From positions 1 through 64,000 of the forward strand of contig PKUJ01000003.1 of assembly GCA_002869565.1 (NCBI GenBank): a DNA stretch of 64,000 nucleotides, read 5' to 3'. The notes under the pieces are model-generated. The model saw only the letters and a program-made list of their open reading frames with translations. It was not told the DNA's origin and ran no database searches. Below are positions 1 through 9,300 of the stretch, piece after piece (position 1 is the stretch's first letter; each line of letters opens with the position of its first letter). Origin of the DNA: Arcobacter sp. (GTDB lineage: Bacteria; Campylobacterota; Campylobacteria; Campylobacterales; Arcobacteraceae). Position numbers and translations under genes: made by a program.

Positions 1-89
1 GAGTTTTTTTACAGCCATTTGTAAATTAACCTTTGTTTACTACCAATATACCATAGTTTAAGAGCTATTTTATGCACCCGTTTTTACTA

Positions 90-422
90 TTAAGTCGCAT
101 TTAATGCTCCATCTATAATACTTCTTTCATTTCCTATTACTCTATTGAGAGTTATACTATTTACATTTGGTTGATTGAAGTTTACTGTTTCATGGGAAGC
201 TATATTAAACTTATTCCAGTTTATACTAGCTTTGGAGGTGGATTGGTTTATATTAGTTGTATTTCCATTTTGAGAAATATTTGCAGACCCTGAAGTTACT
301 ACTCCACCACTAGGAGCTGCAAAGCTTAGAGTTACACTTCCTAGAAGTGCACTTACTACTAAGCTTATCTTTCCACCTTTAAGTATTCTAAAACGTGAAG
401 AATAGTTATGATTTGATTTCAT
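90..422 (-). pseudogene. Truncated TPS-domain (filamentous haemagglutinin-type) exoprotein remnant
   Basis: The 110-residue frame has a long N-terminal export signal (basic stretch ending ILKGGKISLVVSALLG, then a hydrophobic core and an Ala-rich cleavage region near residue 35). It then enters the start of a two-partner-secretion (TPS) domain: the segment around NISQNGNTTNINQ, then INWNKFNI and FNQPNVNSITLNRVIG is the family signature. In intact members the chain continues after GALNA with a Gln-Val-Trp and Asn-Ser-Asn-Gly motif and runs for hundreds to thousands of residues. Here it ends in three consecutive stop codons, and none of the three frames down to base 1 restores a recognisable TPS continuation. 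A good ribosome-binding site (AAGGAT) lies 6 bases before the ATG. I read it as a decayed or rearranged remnant. An intact distal part beyond the window edge, out of frame, cannot be excluded. Confidence 0.75.
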
Positions 423-438
423 GATATAATCCTTAAAT

Positions 439-460
439 AAGAAGAAGCTTTCTTCTTCTT
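439..460. repeat. Short perfect hairpin between kinase end and TPS remnant
   Basis: Nine-base arms AAGAAGAAG (439-447) and CTTCTTCTT (452-460) flank a 4-base loop. It lies just past the kinase stop codon and just upstream of the TPS remnant's ribosome-binding site on the minus strand. There is no following T-run on that strand, so it is a weak terminator at best. Confidence 0.35.
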
Positions 461-481
461 TCTTTTATTCAAGTATTATAT

Positions 482-2362
482 TTAGCTATCGTTATATTCA
501 CCGTTACTTTTTTGGTTTTTATTTTTAAACCATAAAGAAATATGTGTTCCCTTATCAACTACTACTTGAAGTTTCCCCTCTAGTTGATCTGTTGCAAGTG
601 ATTCGACCATCATCTCCCCAAAGCTTGCTTTTGTATTAGCACTTTTTCCTATGCCATTGTCTGAAACCTCTAATAATGTTCCATTATCTACACTATTTAG
701 AGAGATTTTTATGATTCCTCCTTTTGAATCAAAAGCATGCTTTACAGCATTTGTAACTAGTTCATTTACTATAAGACCACAATAAATAGCTTCTTCAGTG
801 TCAAGAAAAGAGTTTATATCAAGTTCAAATGTAATATTTTCTAGCTCAAAGCTATCTTTTATGTTTTGTAAAACTTTTTCAAAATACTCTTTTGCATCAA
901 TATTTACAAGATTTTTTTGATTATAAAGCATCTGGTGTACGATACTCATAGCATGGATTTTTCTTTCTACATCATAAAGCTTTTCTTGGATATGCTTATC
1001 ATTGTTATCATTGAGTTTAAGTGCATAGAGTGAAGTGATAAATTGCATGTTATTTTTTACTCGATGGTGTAACTCTTTTAGTAAGAGTTCATTTTGTTTT
1101 AATTCGTTGTTTAACTCTTGGGTTCTTGTGTTTACAATTTTTTCTAAACGGTTAGATTCATTTTGTTGTTGTACTAAAAGGGTTTGGGTTAAATCATTTT
1201 TTTTCTTTTCTAGTGTTTTGATACGATATGCCAATGATATAGCGAACAAAATAACCTCTGCCATAATAAGAGTTTCAAAAGTATAAGTAAATACATACTG
1301 TTCAGGTAGTAGCCCAAAAAATTTAAAAAATAGTGATAACCAAGCTAAAAGAGCAAAACTCCACCCTAGTAAAAAGAATTTTGCTTGAGGGTTTTTCTTA
1401 TAAAGAGCATAAATCCCAATCCCAAAATAATAGTAGGGAGTAAGAAACTGAAAAAGAATTACCTGTGGAACAGTAAAGATATTAAAGATTTGTAAAGCAT
1501 AATAAACAGGTATTATAAAAATGATTAATTTTAAAGACAAGTCAATCTTAGGATAAAGTTTTGTATTTAAAAAATATCGAATAAAAAGAGTCATAGTAAA
1601 GGTAACAAAAACATTTGTATAAAAAAGGTTAAAATACATACTTTTTTTGAGAAATTCAATATCATGCATAGGGAAAAGATAAAGTTTTACGTATATTGAA
1701 AATTCACTTTGCATAAGTGTAGCAATAAGATATAAGAAATAATATAAATAAATTTCATCTCTTGTAAAAATAAATATAAAAATATTATATAAAACAAGAG
1801 ACAATATTCCACCAAAAAAAAGTGCCCAAATTACTTGCTTTGCTGTATCTTCTTTTTTAAATTCTTTTGGGTCATGTATTATTGGTTTAAACCATAAAGA
1901 GAGTTTTTCATTTTTTACATGAAGATAATAATCTTGTGTAGTCTTTGGGTTAAGAGTTACCGGAACATTAAGTTTGACTGTACCTTCAAAACTTTTTAGA
2001 TGGTAAAATCCAGTAGTTTTTTTAGATACTATTTTCTGATTTTCTATTTTGTAAAGCTCAATTTCTTCTAAAAAGATATTTTCAAAACTAATTATCTTTT
2101 TTATAGGGGAAGATGTAGGATTATAAAGTTGAAATTTTATCCATACACCTTCAGGAGCCAAAATACAATAATCAACAACTTTTTTATTTGTTGTGATAAA
2201 TTTATCATTCTTTTTTAAAATAGTGTTTATGGTTTCGTGATTGCCAATATCATGGTATATTTCGGAGTTGGGAAGAAGGTCTATATTATTTGGTGTATTG
2301 ACCAAAATAGTTGCTTGTAAATTTATATATAAAAAAACTAATAAAATGATTGAATAACGCAT
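482..2362 (-). CDS. 7TMR-DISM sensor histidine kinase (HisKA_2 type)
   Basis: Membrane sensor kinase of 626 residues. A signal peptide (about residues 1-17) is followed by an extracytoplasmic 7TMR-DISM-type beta domain (about 35-165), seven hydrophobic segments (about 175-385), a short coiled coil (about 385-425), a HisKA_2 dimerisation helix with the phosphoacceptor in ELHHRVKNNMQ near residue 432, and a HATPase domain carrying the N box NELVTNAVKHAF and the G1 box DNGIGKS. HisKA_2 kinases usually pair with atypical regulators. Here the gene is divergent from an OmpR-like regulator 90 bases away, its likely partner. The stimulus is not visible; DISM domains are usually thought to sense soluble ligands. 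Start chosen because MRYSIILLVFLY begins a clean signal peptide. Confidence 0.88.
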   Translation of the reverse strand: MRYSIILLVFLYINLQATILVNTPNNIDLLPNSEIYHDIGNHETINTILKKNDKFITTNKKVVDYCILAPEGVWIKFQLYNPTSSPIKKIISFENIFLEEIELYKIENQKIVSKKTTGFYHLKSFEGTVKLNVPVTLNPKTTQDYYLHVKNEKLSLWFKPIIHDPKEFKKEDTAKQVIWALFFGGILSLVLYNIFIFIFTRDEIYLYYFLYLIATLMQSEFSIYVKLYLFPMHDIEFLKKSMYFNLFYTNVFVTFTMTLFIRYFLNTKLYPKIDLSLKLIIFIIPVYYALQIFNIFTVPQVILFQFLTPYYYFGIGIYALYKKNPQAKFFLLGWSFALLAWLSLFFKFFGLLPEQYVFTYTFETLIMAEVILFAISLAYRIKTLEKKKNDLTQTLLVQQQNESNRLEKIVNTRTQELNNELKQNELLLKELHHRVKNNMQFITSLYALKLNDNNDKHIQEKLYDVERKIHAMSIVHQMLYNQKNLVNIDAKEYFEKVLQNIKDSFELENITFELDINSFLDTEEAIYCGLIVNELVTNAVKHAFDSKGGIIKISLNSVDNGTLLEVSDNGIGKSANTKASFGEMMVESLATDQLEGKLQVVVDKGTHISLWFKNKNQKSNGEYNDS

Positions 2363-2410
2363 AAGACTCTTTTTTTCAAAATTCTAACATAATAAAAGTA
2401 ATATTTTTTG

Positions 2411-2431
2411 AATATAACGATAAATATAACG
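2411..2431. promoter_or_regulatory. Direct repeat AATATAACG x2, candidate operator
   Basis: AATATAACG occurs at 2411-2419 and again at 2423-2431, a 12-base period close to one helical turn. It sits in the 90-base divergent promoter region of the kinase/regulator pair, just upstream of a -10-like box. OmpR-family regulators bind tandem direct repeats of this kind, so an autoregulatory site is plausible (inference). Confidence 0.4.
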
Positions 2432-2437
2432 CAGAAG

Positions 2438-2446
2438 TGATAAAAT
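2438..2446 (+). promoter_or_regulatory. Extended -10 element for the response regulator, possibly leaderless
   Basis: TGATAAAAT is an extended -10-like sequence ending 6 bases before the ATG at 2453, so transcription would start at or next to the start codon. No Shine-Dalgarno sequence precedes the ATG, consistent with a leaderless mRNA. Confidence 0.35.
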
Positions 2447-2452
2447 ACTTAC

Positions 2453-3124
2453 ATGAAAAAAATCAACATATTAATCATAGAAGATACAACTTTAACTGCC
2501 CAAAAGATGAAAAGAACATTAGAATGGGCAGGATATCACGTAGTTGCTATTGCAAGTAGAAGCGAAAATGCTATAGAGGCAATGTTCAAAGAGCATGTTG
2601 ATATTATAATTGCAGATATCAATATCAAAGGGGAACTAAATGGTATTGAAACAACGAAGCTTATTCAAAAAAACTTCAATGTTCCAGTTATATTTTTAAC
2701 CTCATACCACGATGATACAACATTAGCTGAGGCTTCAAGTGTTAATTTTACAGGCTATATCGTAAAACCATATTTAGATGCACATCTTCTTAGAGAAGTA
2801 AAATTAGCTTCTTTTCGTTTTGGACTCAATAATCAAATCAAACCAATCCAACTTAATAATGAGTATGTCTATGATGTACAAAAAAAAGTTTTATTAAAAA
2901 ACAATCAAGAAATAAATCTAACAAAAAAAGAAGAACAATTTATATATATACTAATACAAAATAAAAACACTATAGTATCCAATGAATATATAGATTTAAC
3001 ATTATGGCATGAGAATACAACATATGATGAAAATAGAAGACAATTACTTTTTAGACTAAGAAAAAAAGTATCAGAGCTAGATATTCAAACTATTAAAGGG
3101 GTAGGTTATATTCTAAAGATTTAA
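2453..3124 (+). CDS. OmpR-type response regulator
   Basis: A 223-residue regulator with an N-terminal receiver domain (about 1-120) and a C-terminal winged-helix DNA-binding domain (about 130-223, ending in the IKGVGYIL wing typical of OmpR/PhoB). Receiver residues are present: acidic pair E10-D11, phosphoacceptor D55 (ADINIKG), Thr in LTSYHD and Lys in the VKPY motif. The insertion after the phosphoacceptor (INIKGELNGIE) resembles receivers that pair with HisKA_2/HWE kinases, which fits the divergent kinase at 482-2362. It probably controls its own promoter through the adjacent repeats; targets are unknown. Confidence 0.88.
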   Translation: MKKINILIIEDTTLTAQKMKRTLEWAGYHVVAIASRSENAIEAMFKEHVDIIIADINIKGELNGIETTKLIQKNFNVPVIFLTSYHDDTTLAEASSVNFTGYIVKPYLDAHLLREVKLASFRFGLNNQIKPIQLNNEYVYDVQKKVLLKNNQEINLTKKEEQFIYILIQNKNTIVSNEYIDLTLWHENTTYDENRRQLLFRLRKKVSELDIQTIKGVGYILKI

Positions 3125-3152
3125 ATAGTATATCTTTAGAATATTTTATAAG

Positions 3153-3860
3153 CTATGATATTAAAGTTGAAACAAAACCAATCAGTCCACCAAAAACTGC
3201 ACCCCAAATTACAAGCCAACCAAGATGTTCTTTTATCATATCTTGAACAATCTCTTTTACCATTTTAGGTGTTAATTCATCTAATCTTTTATTTACAATA
3301 GTGCTTAATTTATTATAAATATCTTCACTAAAATCATCTGATTTTAAAGCTTCACTTACAACTGATTGAAAAGAATCAGTTTGTGAAATTTTTATTATAG
3401 ATGCTTGTAATTTTTGGGTAAAGGGATCTTTTAAAGGTTCTAATGCCGCTTCTCCACCGAACATTCCAAGCATTCCACCAAATGGTGATTCTAAAACTGC
3501 TTCTTTTAAAGAGTCATAAGCTGGAGAAAAATCTGTTTTATTTAAAATTTTCTCAAAATCAACAGTTTTTTTCGCACTATCCATTTCATCTTGGAAAAAT
3601 TTTGATAAGTTTTCTTTTGTAAAAAATTGATTCATCATAAGATTATGAATTGATAATTTAAATTGTCCAAATTTCTTTTCAATAATCCCTGAACCATAAA
3701 GATATGGCACTTTTTCAAAAAGCATATGAATAGCAAGAGTGTTTGTAATAGCCCCACTAAAAGCAAAAAGACCTACAGTAAATAAGATATGATTATCATT
3801 TCCATAACCGTAAGCTAAAAGTAAAATTGTAAAAATATTTGTGATATCTGATTTATTCAT
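3153..3860 (-). CDS. DUF445 family membrane protein
   Basis: A 235-residue protein matching the DUF445 pattern: N-terminal hydrophobic segments containing FSGAITNTLAIHMLFEKVP (the family's conserved membrane motif), a phrase resembling GSGIIEKKFGQFKLSI, a helical amphipathic middle with repeated Asp-Phe motifs, and a C-terminal transmembrane anchor (about 210-233). The family has no established function. The ribosome-binding site (AAGGAT) lies in the right arm of an inverted repeat (3865-3897), so translation may depend on opening that hairpin. Confidence 0.85.
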   Translation of the reverse strand: MNKSDITNIFTILLLAYGYGNDNHILFTVGLFAFSGAITNTLAIHMLFEKVPYLYGSGIIEKKFGQFKLSIHNLMMNQFFTKENLSKFFQDEMDSAKKTVDFEKILNKTDFSPAYDSLKEAVLESPFGGMLGMFGGEAALEPLKDPFTQKLQASIIKISQTDSFQSVVSEALKSDDFSEDIYNKLSTIVNKRLDELTPKMVKEIVQDMIKEHLGWLVIWGAVFGGLIGFVSTLIS

Positions 3861-3864
3861 AAAT

Positions 3865-3897
3865 AAAATCCTTTCTCTATTTTAAAGAAAGGATTTT
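3865..3897 (-). terminator. Inverted repeat: terminator of the cytochrome gene overlapping the DUF445 RBS
   Basis: Twelve-base arms AAAATCCTTTCT (3865-3876) and AGAAAGGATTTT (3886-3897) pair perfectly around a 9-base loop, just after the stop codon of the upstream lipoprotein cytochrome gene on the minus strand. The arm nearer DUF445 carries the AAGGAT Shine-Dalgarno sequence of that gene. Confidence 0.55.
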
Positions 3898-3922
3898 AGC
3901 ATAAGTTTTCTATGAAAGATTT

Positions 3923-6241
3923 TTAATGTTTTATTGCTTTGATACCTGTTGATTTATCTATTTCTATTTCTTTGTAAACTGTACTATCTAAAGGAGCGGT
4001 ATGTCCATCTTTTCCATAAATATAACTTTGTTCATCTACAATAACTTTATACTCTTTATTTAAGGATATTGCTCTATTTACACTTGGATTTATTAAATAG
4101 GTAATATCATTTGCTATCTTATCTACTTCACTTTGAATTAAGTTACCTTTACTGTCAAAAAATTTAGACTTTATCTCTTCATTTCCTCTAAATTCATCGC
4201 CTGCACCGTTGTTTTCTAAGTAATAGGCATATTCACCTTTGTTATTATTAGTTAATATTCTATCCTTCATCCCACTTAAATCTTTTTGACTCCAGTGATA
4301 CCATCCTTTGTTATATGTATTATTTTTTCTAGGAAATGAAAAGGTCGAATCCGTAATAGCTCCAATACCTGAGTGACAACCAATACACGATAAAGTTTCT
4401 TCGTAAGATTGAGGTCTTAAATGTCCACCTTTATCCTCTATAAAGCCTTGATAATGCCAACCAAGCCCAGTATTTAAGCCCTCTTCTACATTACCTGTAA
4501 TAGTTCTTAATCTGTCAGGAAAAGCATCCCGTTCCTTAATCTCAGAACTTGCAGCATTGCTTAATTGTGAATAAGTATTCCAGCTAGTTTTTTTAGCATA
4601 TCTTAGTTCTTTCATTCTATTGGCAAGTTTAATACCCGTTTTAGCCTCATTTATTCCAATATATCTAACTGAATGTAAAAACTCTGTACCTTCTGGATAT
4701 AATCCAGGAGCGATGTGTAATTTGTTTTTTTCTAATTCAAGTTTTGCAAATCCTACATAAAAATTAGAATATATATATTTACCATTATTATATTCTGGAA
4801 TTATCCAATTATATACTACAGTTGAAGTTTCACTCAAGATACCATCATGATTTAAATCTACCCCATAAATATTTTCATCAACTTTATCAATACTTATATC
4901 TTTTCTTTTTATCATTGATTCAACTATTGCAAGATTTATTTTATATACTTCTTTTGAAAAAATTCCATCGGCATCTTTCATCATTGAAGATGGCAACCTA
5001 ATAAGTACATCGTCAGTACTACCATTTGTTGGCCAAAAAGTTCCTAAGAATGGAGAATACCCAAAAGCTACCCATCCTGTATAATTCCCCTCTTTGTTTT
5101 TATCAAAACCTTCCTTATCAAAATTAAAATAACTATCTGGAACAAAACCACTCCACTTTCCATCTTTTATTCCATCAGATGAAAAATCCCATTTTTCAGG
5201 TAATGCATATTTTAATCTATTAGCTAAAATAATATTCCCTTTATTATCCATATAATTATCTTCAGCAATATATTCTAAAATTTCTTCATCACTTATTGAA
5301 TTAACTTGAGATGTTCTATCTTTAAACAGATTTGTAAAAGGATTTTTTTTACTATTTTCACTAAAAGCATAACTTTCTTGTAAATCCCAATCATCTACGT
5401 AATTTGGTTCATTAGAATTTATATGACAGGAATAACAAGGATTATAAACCTTTCCATTTGTATCTTTTGTTTTGGTATAACACTGAGGAGAAATATATGC
5501 ACTTTTTGCATTTGATACAAGTTTTGATGTTAAATCTTTTCCCGAATAAACTGGAAAGCTTTCATCAAGTATTCCTTTTGAAGTAATTTCTCTTATAGTT
5601 TGTGTTTCATGCATTTTTAAAAACTCTTCACTAGATAAATTAGTATACTTATTTAAATCTATAGCATTAAATTGCTCTAAAACATTTAGTTCATTTAATT
5701 TAATCTTTTCAATAATTTCAGATGGGTTTAAGGCTGGATTTAACTTCAATATTTTATAAATTATGTCTGAAAGCACTGCAACTTTTTTGTTCTTAGAGGG
5801 AAGAAGTAATAAATCATCACTTGATATTGAAAAAACTTGACTTAATGTATTTAAATTGGATTCCCTATTTAAACCTACTATAGTACTAAGTAGAGTAATT
5901 GAAGTACCTGAATGGGTTGATAATGGAATATCAAGGTCTATATCATCTCCATTTTTAATACCATCTTCATTTAAATCAATAAAACCTCCTGTAACAGTTA
6001 CAGGATATGTAATCTCTCCGGTAAATTTATACTGATTCCCTCCTATATAAGAAGCATTTTTTCCTGAAAAATCACTTACTCTTGCATTTACAACTGAACC
6101 TCTTTGAACTGTGAATATACTTGTTGCATTTGATTCTAAAGAATTTTCTCCTAATAATGAAGAGGAGGAACTACTACCTCCACCGCCACAAGCAATAAGA
6201 AAAATACTTACACCTACGCTAAATAAAGCTTTTTTAAACAT
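3923..6241 (-). CDS. Two-haem c-type cytochrome lipoprotein
   Basis: A 772-residue protein with a lipoprotein signal (lipobox LIAC, Cys18) followed by a Gly/Ser linker, so it should be anchored in the outer or inner membrane facing the periplasm or outside. Two c-type haem sites are visible: CYSCH near residue 269, with an extra Cys 15 residues before it, and CIGCH near residue 619. An acidic motif DLNEDGIKNGDD near residue 90 and DLNHDG near 460 resemble calcium-binding loops. The N-terminal module resembles the one in the neighbouring 1268-residue lipoprotein. The family seems common in marine Campylobacterota but I cannot name a substrate. Hairpins flank the gene, suggesting it is transcribed alone. 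An electron-transfer role is inferred from the haem motifs only. Confidence 0.75.
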   Translation of the reverse strand: MFKKALFSVGVSIFLIACGGGGSSSSSSLLGENSLESNATSIFTVQRGSVVNARVSDFSGKNASYIGGNQYKFTGEITYPVTVTGGFIDLNEDGIKNGDDIDLDIPLSTHSGTSITLLSTIVGLNRESNLNTLSQVFSISSDDLLLLPSKNKKVAVLSDIIYKILKLNPALNPSEIIEKIKLNELNVLEQFNAIDLNKYTNLSSEEFLKMHETQTIREITSKGILDESFPVYSGKDLTSKLVSNAKSAYISPQCYTKTKDTNGKVYNPCYSCHINSNEPNYVDDWDLQESYAFSENSKKNPFTNLFKDRTSQVNSISDEEILEYIAEDNYMDNKGNIILANRLKYALPEKWDFSSDGIKDGKWSGFVPDSYFNFDKEGFDKNKEGNYTGWVAFGYSPFLGTFWPTNGSTDDVLIRLPSSMMKDADGIFSKEVYKINLAIVESMIKRKDISIDKVDENIYGVDLNHDGILSETSTVVYNWIIPEYNNGKYIYSNFYVGFAKLELEKNKLHIAPGLYPEGTEFLHSVRYIGINEAKTGIKLANRMKELRYAKKTSWNTYSQLSNAASSEIKERDAFPDRLRTITGNVEEGLNTGLGWHYQGFIEDKGGHLRPQSYEETLSCIGCHSGIGAITDSTFSFPRKNNTYNKGWYHWSQKDLSGMKDRILTNNNKGEYAYYLENNGAGDEFRGNEEIKSKFFDSKGNLIQSEVDKIANDITYLINPSVNRAISLNKEYKVIVDEQSYIYGKDGHTAPLDSTVYKEIEIDKSTGIKAIKH

Positions 6242-6278
6242 TTTATGTCCTTCTAAAAAATTTAAAAAAACTAAATAT

Positions 6279-6303
6279 AAAGAAGTGGAAAATCCACTTC
6301 TTT
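6279..6303 (-). terminator. Hairpin terminator after the 1268-residue lipoprotein gene
   Basis: Eleven-base arms AAAGAAGTGGA (6279-6289) and TCCACTTCTTT (6293-6303) flank a 3-base loop, directly past the stop codon of the upstream minus-strand gene. The transcript end would be A/T rich. Confidence 0.6.
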
Positions 6304-6309
6304 AATAAT

Positions 6310-9300
6310 TTATTTAATTTCGTAAACTGCGGTTGTTCCACTAATTTCATATGCTACTAATAAAAGTGCATTGCCAGTAAGAGAATCTTCAGCTTTTATA
6401 AACTTCATACCTTCAGGAGATTTATCTCCATCAGTTTCAGCAACAATATATTTAACAAACTTAACATCAGTAGGAGTAGTAATATCATAAACTACAAACA
6501 CATTTTGTCTTTCAAGTCCAACAAAAGCATAAGTTTTTGTTCCTACTTTACCAATAGTTAGTGCTTCAGGCTCAACACCTTTGTTACCACTTCTACCATC
6601 AATTTTTCCATCATCTTGATTAAATAATGTTGGCATGATTTTTGAAGTCAATTTAGATAATTGATCTGCACTATCAAATACTAAAACGCCTTCATTATTC
6701 CAAATAGAAAAACTTCTTGCACCAAATGCATATAATTTATCATAATCAGAATCTGAATCAACATCACCCATATCAGTAAGTACTTTTAAGTCATCTTCAT
6801 TAGTATAATCAGAAGCAATAGTTGAATCTAAATTTAACTTTTTGATTTTCTTTTCATCAGAAAAAATTGGATTATTACAGTCTGGGTCTGCACTAGAACA
6901 ATACTCTCTTCCGTCACCTTCATTTGCAGTTACCAAATAAGTACTACCATCTACAGTATATGAAGCGATTGAATCAGGCATATAAAGTCCATGTAACCCA
7001 GCATAGTTCTTCATTAAAGCATAGCCTTCTTCTTCAATATCAATTGTATTAAGAGTTGAATAATCTTTAGCACCAAAAGATTTAATTAAAACTAAACTAG
7101 GAGTATCTCCACTAATATCAACTTTTGCTACTGCGTTATTCTCTTGTAACGTTACATATGCATAGTTGCCACTTACAGTAATATACTCAGGTTCTAAATC
7201 TAAAGATTTATCATTGCTTGGAGTTCCTCCAAGTCTTACTGGTGTTCCATCAAGAGCATCAGTTAACGTAGCAGAAGCAAAACCTACTTCAGCATAACCA
7301 TTTGCATTATCATTAGCATCTGTATTTGCTAAAGTTACAATACCAATTGAACCTGCAACATCTACATATGATCCAGAGCTTGCATCAGGTTCACCTTCAT
7401 TTGCAACAATAACTTTTGTACCATCCTCATTAAATGTAACCATATCAGGTAAATAACCAACTGTAGTTTGAGAGATTAAATTACCATCAGTATCAAATAC
7501 AACAACTTTTCCTTTTGTAGTTACTTTATTTGCTGAACCAACTGCAACAGCTACTTTTCCATTCTTTGAAGCAACACTTTGAACTCCAGCACCATAAGCT
7601 GCCAAAGAAATTGAAGTTGTTGTACCCAAATTAGTTGTTTTTGTTTCACTATTGTATGAAAGAGGAGTAATATCTAAAGCATTATTCGCTCCATTTGTTG
7701 TAAACATTTTATTTGTATTTTTATCAAAAGCAACAATTTCTGAACCTCCTTTAAGGCCAGTACTTAATGTAGCAATTTTAGAAACAGAATTAATAGTTTC
7801 AACATCATTTAATTTTGTTAAATTTTTGAAAGGTCCTACATAACCAATAGCAGATTGACCAGCATCAGTTGTTGTTGAATCTGGATGTTGTGTTACTACT
7901 GATAAATATCCAAAACCGTTTGCTAAATCGTTATACCAAAATGGTGATGTAGTCTCTGCTCCAACTGGTGCAGCAAATGTTCTTGTTAATTCACCTGTTT
8001 TTACATTATATCCCCAAACGATATTATTCTTATGTTTCCCTGTATCTTCGCCAATTGTTAAGATATCTGAATTTGCTAAGAATGTTACGTTATCTGGATT
8101 TGAAATTCCATTTACATCACAAGTATTTCCTGCATAGATTGAAGTATCAGCATAAGTAGTTGGTGTTCCTTCTATAATAGAGTACATATTTGACACTACA
8201 TATGAAGATGAAATTGCAGAAGATGCAGTATCATTTACTTTAGATGTTGCAATATCTAAAGCATAAACTGCTCCACATGAATTTGAACTTAATTTAATAT
8301 CATTATTACCACCAAGGTCATTTGAAGAATTATCTTCCATACCTTTTCTTACTTCACTCATTGCAACATAAAGTTTTCCTGAGTTTTTATCAAAAGTTAT
8401 ACCTTCTTCTTTTCTAAACTCAGTTGTAGCACCTTTAATTGCAGCATATCTTCTAGTTTCTAATCTAGATGCTACTTTTTCCATGCCATCTTTGATTTTT
8501 AGACATTCATTACCTGCACTTGTATTAATTGAAGTATAACCTTCTGTACAAATTCCACCTGCTGTCTCAACTGCATCAAAAATTTCTGAAAATTTTGGAG
8601 CATCATTTGTTGCAACGTTACCATCTTTATCTAAAATTGTTTTGATTTCTGAATCTGTTGCATGTCCTAAATTAACCCATGTAAGATTTGCAGCGCCTGC
8701 ACCTTTTGAAGATGTTTGATTCCATTTTGCAGCATACAATGTTCCTGCACTTAAATCTTTTGCTTTATCAGCAACAAACATAAAGAAGCCTACATTTGTA
8801 CCATCATCAGACATATATACCGTTTTATTATCTGGCATTACATATGATAATTCATGAGAAAATCTACCCATTGAGTAATGTTTTGTATAATCAGCTTCAC
8901 CTGCTGAAGTGATTTTTACTTCTGGTGTCCATCCATAATAATAAGGAGATATTTTTTTTGCATCTCCTCCCCAGAATTTTGCACTTTCATCATAATATTT
9001 ATTTCCAGTTAATCCAGTTGTTGAATCAACACTTTTTTCCACTGCTCTTGCATCATTTTCATACTCTTCTGAACCTAAATGAGATTCCCAAGGAGTTTTT
9101 TGTCCAGCACAATGTACAAATCCACCAAATTCATCTTTTTGAGAAATGAATTTTAATGTTCCATCTTTTGCACTTAATGCTCCTGTTGTAGAATCTTGTT
9201 CTAATTCTGTCATATACATTGCACCAATTTGACACTCAAACTGAGACACCATATATAGTTTATTATTTACATTTAAAAATGAACTATAATCTAAACCTGA

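Noticed and set aside
1035..1286. Plus-strand frame inside the first histidine kinase
   Set aside because: It is an antisense shadow of the HisKA/coiled-coil region with no codon or RBS support.
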